A stretch of 8,648 nucleotides of DNA, from positions 1 through 8,648 of the forward strand of contig MHYI01000132.1 of assembly GCA_001828295.1 (NCBI GenBank), given 5' to 3'. The stretch is from Planctomycetes bacterium RBG_16_41_13 (lineage in GTDB: Bacteria > Planctomycetota > Brocadiia > Brocadiales > Brocadiaceae). The position numbers and the translations under genes were made by a program. Below, one piece after another: positions 1 to 5,301 of this stretch (the first letter of the stretch is position 1; each line of letters starts with the position of its first letter). The notes beneath the pieces are model-generated. The model was not told where the DNA came from, did not search any database, and saw nothing but the letters and a program-made list of their open reading frames with translations.

Positions 1-90
1 CGAAGCATTTGCTGTAAATTGGCATAAATACATTCATGCCCAAACGGGCAAATGCTTCGCCCCTACTTTTTCAAAAAACTAAAGTGTTAC
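1..90. mobile_element. MITE copy A, right end (truncated by window edge)
   Basis: The 90 bases match the reverse complement of the complete element at 4182-4319 with about four substitutions and one indel. The copy ends in the same 24-bp terminal repeat (67-90, finishing AAACTAAAGTGTTAC), and the inner arm CGAAGCATTTGC...GCAAATGCTTCG is visible on both sides. The other terminus lies outside the window, so its target duplication cannot be checked. It has no coding capacity and is therefore a non-autonomous element. It sits directly against a transposase-like reading-frame tail, so it may have inserted into that gene. Confidence 0.85.
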
Positions 91-91
91 C

Positions 92-196
92 TATTTTTCA
101 GAAAGCCATTTTATCGCCAAATTTCTAAAATCAGATTTGTTTCGCTATAAAACACCCTATGAAGTTCATTTTGGCGTTCCTTACGAGAAAGAATGA
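92..196 (+). pseudogene. Possible transposase/integrase C-terminal remnant
   Basis: One plus-strand frame is open from the edge of the mobile element to TGA 194-196. It encodes about 34 residues ending in KTPYEVHFGVPYEKE. A 'TPYE-hydrophobic-x-F-G' motif close to the C-terminus is typical of DDE integrase-type transposases of the IS3/IS481 kind, which is the only basis for the call. The rest of the gene is either outside the window or was interrupted by the element at 1-90. No start codon or ribosome-binding site is visible. It could equally be the end of an unrelated gene. Confidence 0.3.
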
Positions 197-386
197 ATAA
201 AAGGTGACGGGTGGTAAAAGAAAAATTGCGGAGGGCGCAGAAGGGTAACTCCAGTTGCCCTACGGCTCCCTTCCGTTACCCCCCTGCATACTCTTATCTA
301 TGAATTAATGCATCTAAATATTAAGAATAAATGGCCTTGACAAACCCATCCACTTTGGGTGTCGCATGTAACTTAGCAGGCTACAT
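197..386. other. Non-coding spacer with stem-loops
   Basis: No gene is seen here. Two structures stand out. At 242-261, AGGGTAACT and AGTTGCCCT form a near-perfect hairpin with one T-G wobble. GGGTAAC at 243-249 can alternatively pair with GTTACCC at 275-281, so two mutually exclusive folds share one arm. At 339-363, ACCCA pairs with TGGGT and GAC with GTC around a 7-nt loop. This second hairpin lies 24 bases downstream of the rubrerythrin-like gene on the minus strand and might be its terminator, but it has no U-tract. Confidence 0.4.
339..363 (-). terminator. Weak candidate terminator of the redox operon
   Basis: The stem is ACCCA/TGGGT plus GAC/GTC with a two-A bulge and a 7-nt loop. It lies just downstream of the stop codon of the diiron protein gene on the minus strand. 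The following bases on that strand (AAGGCCATTT) contain only a short T run, so termination here is a guess based mainly on position. Confidence 0.25.
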
Positions 387-830
387 TTAATTTTCTGAAA
401 ACACCATATCATCATAGGCTACTTCTAATTTATGTTTATGCTTCAGTTCTTCCTGTGCCAGAATTCTGCACATCTTTCTCATCTCCATGCTATCGGTTGA
501 TTGAGACATACTAACATAAAAATTATATGACTTTTGTTCCTTCTTCATGGCAATAATCAATACATCCTGAAAATCTTTGATTTCAGAGACGTCCTTGTCG
601 ACCAGGAATTCTGAGATATGCAAATCCTGTGTTTCGCCAGGTTTGAAATCCATCACTTTTGATGTGTCAAAATTTTGTAACATCTCCTTGTGCTTTACCT
701 CTTCTGCCGCAAGTTCTTTTAGCCAGACCTTTGCTGCGGGATCTGTGACATGCTTTAAGGCATCCAAATAAAACTTCTGCGATTTGTCTTCATGCATTAC
801 AGCTTTTTCAATGAGTTCTTTTACATTCAT
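387..830 (-). CDS. Ferritin-like / rubrerythrin-type diiron protein
   Basis: This 147-residue protein has the four-helix ferritin-like fold without a rubredoxin domain. Diiron ligands are visible in duplicate form: E14 in HEDKSQKFY, E44-x-x-H47 in AAEEVKHKE, E98 in KKEQKSYNFY, and E128-x-x-H131 in AQEELKHKH. Rubrerythrin-family proteins reduce hydrogen peroxide, or store or oxidise iron, at such a site and usually receive electrons through rubredoxin. Here rubredoxin is encoded three genes upstream in the same orientation. The ATG start is supported by the Shine-Dalgarno AGGGAGG (complement of 841-847), 10 nt upstream. The gene is separated by 62 bp from the reductase gene before it and is probably the last gene of that operon. 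It has no signal peptide and so is likely cytoplasmic. The exact substrate cannot be told from sequence. Confidence 0.88.
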   Translation of the reverse strand: MNVKELIEKAVMHEDKSQKFYLDALKHVTDPAAKVWLKELAAEEVKHKEMLQNFDTSKVMDFKPGETQDLHISEFLVDKDVSEIKDFQDVLIIAMKKEQKSYNFYVSMSQSTDSMEMRKMCRILAQEELKHKHKLEVAYDDMVFSEN

Positions 831-840
831 TATTGCAATC

Positions 841-847
841 CCTCCCT
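841..847 (-). promoter_or_regulatory. Strong ribosome-binding site of the rubrerythrin-like gene
   Basis: AGGGAGG on the minus strand lies 10 nt before the ATG at 830-828. It is the clearest Shine-Dalgarno sequence after that of rubredoxin and fixes the start of the diiron protein. Confidence 0.7.
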
Positions 848-892
848 ACCGTTAAAAGTTATAACATGGATTTTTTATTTAAACGTATCAAG

Positions 893-1837
893 TTAGTTTT
901 TTATTTTGCCTAACGCCTTCAATTCGGCAAGTTTATGTTCGGCAGCAATAGCCGCGGTAACGCCGTCACCCACCGAAGTTGCAATTTGCCGGTACGACCA
1001 TTTTCTCACATCGCCTACAGCATAGACGCCCTCTATTTCCGTTTCCATGTGCATGTTTGTTTCAATGTGGCAACCCGTATCAACACACAACAAATTTCCC
1101 AAAAATGAGGTATTCGGCACACTTCCAATAAAAATAAAAATACCCTGACAGGGCAAGGTATTTTTCTCCCCTGTTACCACATTTCTGGTAATAACGCCTT
1201 CTATACTTTCTTTGCCATGGATTTCTTCCACGGTAGTATTAAAACTGACGTGTATCTTCGGATTGGCAAAAGCATCTTCCTGATAAATCTTTGCGGCCTT
1301 GAATGCTTCCCCCCGGTGAATTATTTGAACTGTTTTAACATACTTTGTCAGGAAAATACCCTCCGTCAAAGCGGAATCACCGCCGCCAACGACAACGACA
1401 TCTTTGTCTCTGAAAAATGCCCCGTCACACGTAGCGCAATAACTGACACCTCTTCCGTAAAACTCGTTTTCACCCGGTATATCTAATTTTCTTGGATCGG
1501 CTCCGCAGGCAAGAATAACTGCATAACTTGCATACACATCTGTATCTGTGGTTACTACTTTCAGTCCATCTTCTACTGTTAGTTTCAGAACCTCTTCATA
1601 ACGGACAATCAATCCAAAGCGCTTTGCCTGTTCTTCCATCCGTTGTGTTAAGTCTACGCCGCTGATTACTTCGGGGAACCCAGGGTAATTCTCTATCATA
1701 TCTGTGCCGGCTAACTGACCTCCGGTAATTTTTCTTTCAAAAACCACCGTTTTTAATAATGCCCGGCAAGTGTAAACCGCCGCTGCAAGCGCCGCAGGCC
1801 CGCCACCCACTATTATTACATCGTAATCCCTGTTCAC
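893..1837 (-). CDS. Thioredoxin-reductase-like FAD/NAD(P) disulfide reductase
   Basis: The family is low-molecular-weight thioredoxin reductase, at the normal length of about 314 residues. FAD binds at GGGPAA (residues 11-16), the redox-active disulfide is C134-A-T-C137 followed by DGAFF, the second nucleotide fold is GGGDSAL (151-157), and the C-terminal FAD motif is GVYAVGDVR. I chose the GTG at 1837 because it overlaps the stop of the cytochrome gene as GTGA and begins VNRDYDVIIVGGG, right before the FAD fold. An in-frame start at 1876 would add 13 residues lying inside the cytochrome gene. The usual NADPH-phosphate motif HRRxxxR reads HRGEAFK (174-180), so the electron donor may not be NADPH. 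The operon context with rubredoxin and a diiron protein suggests it may reduce rubredoxin or a thioredoxin-like partner. Confidence 0.9.
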   Translation of the reverse strand: MNRDYDVIIVGGGPAALAAAVYTCRALLKTVVFERKITGGQLAGTDMIENYPGFPEVISGVDLTQRMEEQAKRFGLIVRYEEVLKLTVEDGLKVVTTDTDVYASYAVILACGADPRKLDIPGENEFYGRGVSYCATCDGAFFRDKDVVVVGGGDSALTEGIFLTKYVKTVQIIHRGEAFKAAKIYQEDAFANPKIHVSFNTTVEEIHGKESIEGVITRNVVTGEKNTLPCQGIFIFIGSVPNTSFLGNLLCVDTGCHIETNMHMETEIEGVYAVGDVRKWSYRQIATSVGDGVTAAIAAEHKLAELKALGKIKN

Positions 1838-2460
1838 ATCCCCTTTAATCCTTTCATGGCATTTAAAACCTGCCACCCGTAAAAATTCAGCGCAAATTGT
1901 TTTTTCTCAATATGGCATTCCAGGCATTGTTTTGAGCCTTTTGTCGCCCAATCGCGCGTTAGAAAAGCAGTTTTTGCCTGCACACCTTGCGGCGTCAGTT
2001 TCTCTTTCCCCATATGACAAAAATTGCATTCAACTGCCATCGTTTCGCAAAGTTCGAACATCTTCCTCGCCTGGTTTTCTTTTTCGGTATAACGTTTACC
2101 GTCTATATGACAATAATCGCAATCTACTCCAAGGGCAACAGAGGCAGCCATCATTTTTTTTGAAATTTCACCATTTTCCGTAAAAACAGTTAACTCTTCA
2201 TCATGACAATGATCGCATTCTACTCCAAAAAGTTTGGATATCTTTTCCACTTGAGAAAGCCTCTCTTCCCTGGTTCCTTTAAAATAGGGGTTTGAATATG
2301 TTACTGAGGGTTGCCTTGTTTCATTTCTCTTTTCTGTACCAGTTGCTGCGTATTTACAGAACGAAAGGGTCATCAGCATACTAATAACAGCAGCGTAAAC
2401 CCGAATGTTTTTTTTGAGGGAAAATTTTAGCATAAGAATAAGATGAAAAAAGGTTACCAT
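1834..2460 (-). CDS. Tetraheme c-type cytochrome, exported
   Basis: The 208-residue protein has four CxxCH heme-c sites: CDHCH (82-86), CDYCH (114-118), CNFCH (145-149) and CLECH (179-183). The N-terminus is a signal sequence, with a basic stretch KKNIR and hydrophobic VYAAVISMLMTLSF before C35. The cysteine does not sit in a canonical lipobox, so lipid attachment is uncertain. Heme attachment requires export to the periplasm. The spacing of 'ALGVxCxxCH' and 'ARxM' segments resembles the photosynthetic-reaction-centre cytochrome subunit family, which is widespread as an electron carrier in non-phototrophs. The ATG at 2460 overlaps the rubredoxin stop (TAATG), indicating translational coupling; ATG at residue 10 is an alternative start. 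The gene overlaps the next one by 4 nt. Its partner is unknown. An exported cytochrome placed between cytoplasmic redox genes is unusual. Confidence 0.88.
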   Translation of the reverse strand: MVTFFHLILMLKFSLKKNIRVYAAVISMLMTLSFCKYAATGTEKRNETRQPSVTYSNPYFKGTREERLSQVEKISKLFGVECDHCHDEELTVFTENGEISKKMMAASVALGVDCDYCHIDGKRYTEKENQARKMFELCETMAVECNFCHMGKEKLTPQGVQAKTAFLTRDWATKGSKQCLECHIEKKQFALNFYGWQVLNAMKGLKGM

Positions 2461-2621
2461 TAGTCGAGTTTATCAAATAAATCCTTGTTCGCACCACATG
2501 AAGGGCAGACCCAATCATCTTGTATCGATTCAAAAGAAGTCCCCGGTGCAACCCCGTTATCCGGGTCACCTTTTTCCGGATCATATACGTAGCCGCAAAC
2601 ACTACATTCCCACTTTTCCAT
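2460..2621 (-). CDS. Rubredoxin
   Basis: The protein is 53 residues long, the normal size for rubredoxin. Iron is bound by two knuckles, CSVCGY (C6, C9) and CPSCGA (C39, C42). The family hallmarks [13 protein letters not shown] and DDWVCP are all present. It is a small cytoplasmic one-electron carrier that typically feeds rubrerythrin, superoxide reductase or oxygen reductases. Two adjacent ATG codons exist (2624 and 2621). I prefer 2621, because AGGAGG then lies 7 nt upstream and the protein begins MEKWEC as in most rubredoxins. It appears to be the first gene of the minus-strand redox operon, and its stop codon overlaps the cytochrome start by one base. Confidence 0.96.
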   Translation of the reverse strand: MEKWECSVCGYVYDPEKGDPDNGVAPGTSFESIQDDWVCPSCGANKDLFDKLD

Positions 2622-3073
2622 CATAAATCCTCCTTATTTTTATATACCGAATTTAAACCTTTATCACCACAAAAAACACATAACCTTACAATTATCTTAA
2701 AGGCCGAGCTATGAATTAGGTTGCAATCACGCCCTATTTCTTTCTGCTGAAACAGGAAGACAAATTTTCAGTGCGTATGTAAACATTTGCATTTTACACT
2801 ACCGCAATGCTAGTAATCAACCAATAAGATATATTTTTTGAAGTGACAGGAGAGCATGTCTTTTTCTCTGACGTTTACGGTTTTTTATTCAAAATATGTT
2901 TCTTTCCTGAAAAGTAAGGACACCTTTTTCCCACGTTTCGCAAAGATGTTTTAAACTATTTTTTTAAAAAAGCGGGGTTTTTTAACTCCTAAACGAAATC
3001 CACCAACTATGCTGGGGGAGAATGGCTATGTATAAGCAGGAAGGGCACAAGGTAGTTTTGGATGCCGCGATAT
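2622..3073. other. Intergenic region upstream of the redox operon
   Basis: No convincing gene is present. The minus-strand promoter of the rubredoxin operon should lie here. The segment 2631-2720 is AT-rich, with TATATA next to the ribosome-binding site, but I cannot place a -35/-10 pair with normal spacing. At 2964-2985, TTAAAAAA and TTTTTTAA form an AT-only hairpin around GCGGGG. A 32-codon plus-strand frame (2856-2954) preceded by AGGAG is too weak to call. The bases around 3040-3070 might hold a degraded left arm of the adjacent mobile-element copy. Confidence 0.4.
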
Positions 3074-3144
3074 AGATGTTTTGCCCCTACACCGTGCGGC
3101 AAACATCGTTATTGTTGGAATTTTTCAAAAAGCTAAAGTGTTAC
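3074..3144. mobile_element. Diverged or partial MITE copy C
   Basis: The right 24 bp (3121-3144, ending AGCTAAAGTGTTAC) differ from the terminal repeat of the complete element at a single base. The preceding TTGGAA and the sequence GCCCCTAC are also shared. The interior is different: GATGTTTTGCC and GGCAAACATC form their own imperfect hairpin (3074-3107). The left terminal repeat is not recognisable, so this is either a decayed copy or a different subfamily using the same ends. Confidence 0.65.
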
Positions 3145-3214
3145 AAATTGACATTTAACAATTTGCAGCGCCGAGTAGCGCCAAAACCACGACGTGGCTG
3201 TGCTTGCAACCTTT

Positions 3215-3298
3215 ATGAGGGTACCCAAAGAAGGACCTTCGACTGGAATTGCCATCGTGACAGGCAGAGTCTCAGCACTGAAAGGGCAACCAGTTTAG
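3215..3298 (+). pseudogene. Fragment of Lon protease catalytic domain
   Basis: This frame reads [15 protein letters not shown] followed by [10 protein letters not shown] and a stop. It is unmistakably the segment around the catalytic serine of ATP-dependent Lon protease, whose family pattern is PEGAxPKDGPSAGxxMxTALxSxLTGRPV. The Ser codon is at 3239-3241. The preceding EGT of the PEGA-PK motif is in another frame (3217-3225), which implies a one-base deletion near 3224-3226. The ATPase domain and the catalytic lysine region are absent, and a stop follows directly. It is a shred of a once larger gene, lying immediately after a mobile-element end. It is not a functional protease. Confidence 0.72.
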
Positions 3299-3307
3299 AA
3301 TAAAAAA

Positions 3308-3337
3308 ATGGCAATCTTCTTCGTTTTTTGTTTTAAT
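3308..3337 (+). promoter_or_regulatory. Candidate promoter of the Lys-rich microprotein gene
   Basis: ATGGCA (3308-3313) and TTTAAT (3332-3337), with an 18-nt spacer, resemble -35 and -10 boxes. They match the sigma-70 consensus at 4/6 and 5/6. They lie about 60 nt before the microprotein start. In an AT-rich region such matches are common, so this is tentative. Confidence 0.25.
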
Positions 3338-3396
3338 ATCGCATCACATGGAGAAAACAATTTCATATCAGTTCGTCTATAAAAAGGAGAAAAAAA

Positions 3397-3495
3397 ATGA
3401 GTAAAGGAAAAGACTCTCGTAAAGAAGAAAAGAAAAAACCTACCAAAACCCTCAAAGAAAAGAGGGCAGATAAAAAGGCTAAAAAGAAGGCTTGA
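3397..3495 (+). CDS. Lys-rich 32-residue microprotein
   Basis: The gene encodes MSKGKDSRKEEKKKP, continuing through TKTLKEKRADKKAKKKA to a TGA at 3493-3495. A strong Shine-Dalgarno AAGGAG ends 7 nt before the ATG, which argues that the gene is translated. The product is extremely basic, about 40% lysine, without hydrophobic segments, and probably disordered. From memory, short proteins of this pattern (MSKGxDSKKE..KKPxKTxKEKRAxKKAKK) recur in diverse bacteria as uncharacterised small proteins. Nucleic-acid or ribosome binding is a guess from charge alone. Its stop overlaps the first in-frame codon of the next, truncated gene (TTGA). It is the only apparently intact protein gene in the decayed middle region. 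Confidence 0.65.
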   Translation: MSKGKDSRKEEKKKPTKTLKEKRADKKAKKKA

Positions 3496-4007
3496 GTTAC
3501 CGCCCTAAAAGCCTCCGTTGTTTTGGCGAATTTTACTTAAATAGAGATTACAATTATAATCTTGATTTTGAGACTATCGGAACTGCAATCCCGATGTTTG
3601 ATTATGTAAAGCCGTATCAACAGATTCCATTTCAGTTCTCGCTTCATATTCAAGCATCACCAAAGAGTAAACTTGAGCACATCAGTTATTTGGCAGAAGG
3701 CAAAGACGATCCACGTCCGGAATTATTAAAGCTATTGAAAAAACACCTTGACACTAAAGGATCGATTGTTGCATACAAAGCATACTTTGAAAAAGATAAC
3801 CTCAACAAAGCATGCGAAGTATTTCCGGCTTACGGGGAGGGGAATCAGAAGATACAAGCCCGAATAGTTGATTTGTTGGATCCTTTCAAAGCCTTCTACT
3901 ACTATAGCTACAAACAAGAGGGAAGCGCATCGATCAAATCTGTCTTGACAATGGGGCACACCTCACTTCCACGTGTGTGTCGCTCATGTTGCAATACTTC
4001 TGACTGA
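3492..4007 (+). pseudogene. Truncated DUF2779-family nuclease-like gene
   Basis: Residues 15-152 match the DUF2779 domain. LDFETIGTAIP (24-34) carries the D25-x-E27 pair of DnaQ/DEDD-type exonuclease folds. It is followed by PYQQIPFQFSLHIQ (41-54), DPRPELL, SIVAYKAYFEK, RIVDLLDPF (D127, D130) and GSASIKSVL. Family members are usually several hundred residues long, with an N-terminal region that is missing here. After SVL the sequence turns into unrelated residues and stops at 4005-4007, where the family continues with further conserved C-terminal motifs. The only start is a TTG overlapping the microprotein stop, with no convincing ribosome-binding site of its own. Both ends are therefore broken, and I call it a pseudogene. 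Function in the family is not established; a nuclease role is inferred from the fold motif. Confidence 0.75.
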
Positions 4008-4166
4008 AAGTTTACTTTCCAGGCTGATGAGGCCGAAGCACTAGCCAACTCCAATTATCGTGAGATGGTATCGCTCAAAACTTATCATCAGATTGATTTA
4101 TCTGTGCAGAAGGGATTATACCTCGATGAGTGGTATCTGATACAGTTCATCATCTACTTAATTTGA
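4008..4166 (+). pseudogene. Unrecognised frame remnant after the DUF2779 stop
   Basis: The same reading frame as the DUF2779 fragment continues past its stop with 52 open codons, including QADEAEALANSNYREM and LKTYHQIDLSVQKGLYLDEW, until TGA 4164-4166. The composition looks like real protein, but I do not recognise the family. It ends 15 bp before the complete mobile element. It may be part of another broken gene or a diverged continuation. Confidence 0.3.
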
Positions 4167-4173
4167 TAAACGC

Positions 4174-4181
4174 CTTTGTCC
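4174..4181. repeat. Target-site duplication, left copy
   Basis: CTTTGTCC is repeated exactly at 4320-4327 on the other side of the element. Removing the element and one copy gives the probable ancestral sequence ...AACGCCTTTGTCCTTGTTTTC.... Confidence 0.88.
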
Positions 4182-4319
4182 GTAACACTTTAGTTTTTTG
4201 AAAAAGTAGGGGCGAAGCATTTGCCCGTTTTGGGTATGAACGCATTTATGACAATTTACAGCAAATGCTTCGCCCCTACATTGCGATTATTGGAATTTTT
4301 CAAAAAACTAAAGTGTTAC
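4182..4319. mobile_element. Complete 138-bp MITE (copy B), IS66-like ends
   Basis: Perfect 24-bp terminal inverted repeats occupy 4182-4205 (GTAACACTTTAG...) and 4296-4319 (...CTAAAGTGTTAC). A second perfect inverted pair of 19 bp, beginning GTAGGGGCGAAGC, lies at 4206-4224 and 4261-4279, so the whole element can fold into a long hairpin. The element is flanked by the exact 8-bp direct repeat CTTTGTCC (4174-4181 and 4320-4327), the signature of transposition. Ends starting GTAA and 8-bp duplications are the pattern of the IS66 family, so an IS66-type transposase elsewhere in the genome is the probable mover. It has no coding capacity. Confidence 0.93.
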
Positions 4320-4327
4320 CTTTGTCC
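4320..4327. repeat. Target-site duplication, right copy
   Basis: CTTTGTCC directly follows the right terminal repeat and is identical to 4174-4181. Confidence 0.88.
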
Positions 4328-4525
4328 TTGTTTTCTTCTGCTCCAGTGCGAACCTTAAAGCATTCCTACTCGCAATATACTAAAGAATATTTTTTTGTAG
4401 ATACAATAGCACCGCTTTTGCTATTCACACCCACATAGAGAGTGGTTTAGCTAAGGAACTAAGTAATATCTGGTTGTCATACCGCCTTCATTTAAAAATA
4501 CAAACATTAGGGTTGGTTATTCTGA
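4328..4525. other. Spacer before the BREX remnant
   Basis: No gene is seen. A small perfect hairpin, AATAGCA/TGCTATT with a 7-nt loop, lies at 4405-4425. The expected brxA promoter should be in this stretch, but no clear -35/-10 pair was found. TAGGGTTGG near 4508-4516 is a poor ribosome-binding site for the following ATG. Confidence 0.35.
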
Positions 4526-4766
4526 ATGGCAGAAAAAAAAATACATGACATGGTTAGCACACGGCGGCGCATTCATTGATGAAACACGCATTTTATTAGA
4601 TATGTTCGATCCTGCGGTAGATATTAATACGTGGGTGGAGCAGATCGTGCGCAAAAATGTTTTAGGAAAGAGATCCCGTTCATGGACCAATGAGATTGTT
4701 AAACGATACTTCCTCGCCCGGTTTGTTACAAAAGAGTCAAACTATAAGGTGGTACGGGAAAGTTAA
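4526..4766 (+). pseudogene. brxA: BrxA (DUF1819) N-terminal fragment, BREX system
   Basis: The frame from 4542 reads YMTWLAHGGAFIDETRILL and later NVLGKRSRSWTNEIVKRYFL. These are the GGA-x-x-x-ETRxLL and N-x-LGKxSRSxxxEIxxRxFLxRF signatures of BrxA, the small first gene of type 1 BREX phage-defence loci. BrxA is normally about 200 residues; only about 80 remain. The natural start is probably ATG 4526-4528 (MAEKK...), but a run of nine A (4533-4541) puts it out of frame by one base. Eight A would restore MAEKKYMTWLAHGG. After VVRES a TAA ends the frame, although the following codons (KLQEA) still look BrxA-like. The rest of the BREX operon is missing and a BrxL tail follows 14 nt later. Confidence 0.8.
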
Positions 4767-4780
4767 AAACTTCAGGAGGC

Positions 4781-5212
4781 TTGAGTAAGTCGATGAAAGA
4801 CTCACTATCTAGGGCTTTTGATTATCTTAAAAGCCATAAAGTCGAGTTTGGAATAGGAAGAGATATAGATACAACAGATTTTCATGTGGAAGGTGTAGAT
4901 TTACTAAATACAAATATTGATTGTCAAATAGGCGTTGCATTCTTTGTTGCAATGTATTCCGCTTTGAAAAAACGACCATTAAGGCCGGCAACATTAGTGC
5001 TCGGAGACTTAAGTATTCAGGGCAATATTAAGCCTTTACCGTCTTTGAATGAGCCACTGCAAGTAGGTATGGATAACGGAGCAAGAAGGGCTTGTATTCC
5101 CATAGAAAACAAACGGCACTTCTTCGATGTGCCGGCGGATGTTGTAGAAAGAGTGGACCCGATATTTTATGGAGAACCTATGGTTGCTGCGCAGAAGGTT
5201 ATGGATGATTAG
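4781..5212 (+). pseudogene. brxL: BrxL C-terminal (Lon-like) domain fragment, BREX system
   Basis: The 143 codons cover the C-terminal Lon-like domain of BrxL. Visible segments are FDYLKSHKVEFGIGRD, DFHVEGVDLL, IGVAFFVAMYSAL, LVLGDLSIQGNIKPLPSL, EPLQVGMDNGARR, IPIENKRHFFDVP and DPIFYGEPMVAA. Intact BrxL is several hundred residues long, with an N-terminal DNA-binding part and an AAA+ ATPase; both are absent here. The nominal TTG start at 4781 is not credible as a native start. Its first residues (LSKSMKDSLS) fit better as the tail of the adjacent BrxA segment, so the deletion junction may lie near 4790-4810. The 3' end is complete. In type 1 BREX loci brxA is first and brxL last, so a single large deletion would produce this arrangement. 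The fragment is probably non-functional, though the domain itself is uninterrupted. Confidence 0.85.
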
Positions 5213-5301
5213 CAGAAAGTATTCTTATCACGGATATAAAGAACGGTGTTTCTTCATGAATTGTCCTTCTAATCACACTTTATACACCGAGGAGCCACTC
5301 A

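Noticed and set aside
337..365. TTGACA at 337-342 as a plus-strand promoter
   Set aside because: No acceptable -10 box at 16-19 nt and no plus-strand gene downstream; TTGACA belongs to the hairpin arm.
1838..1876. Upstream ATG extension of the thioredoxin-reductase-like protein
   Set aside because: It would add 13 residues lying inside the cytochrome gene before the FAD fold; the GTG overlapping the upstream stop (GTGA) fits the family start better.
2381..2602. Minus-strand frame overlapping rubredoxin in another frame
   Set aside because: The rubredoxin frame has all hallmark residues and a strong ribosome-binding site; this one is a shadow.
2856..2954. A 32-codon plus-strand frame (MSFSLTFTVFYSKYV...) preceded by AGGAG
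   Set aside because: The spacing to ATG is too short, the region is AT-rich, and no recognisable family is seen; it could be chance.
3076..3303. A 75-codon plus-strand frame as a gene
   Set aside because: It runs through the end of a MITE and then out of frame over the Lon fragment; it has no ribosome-binding site and its protein has no coherent character.
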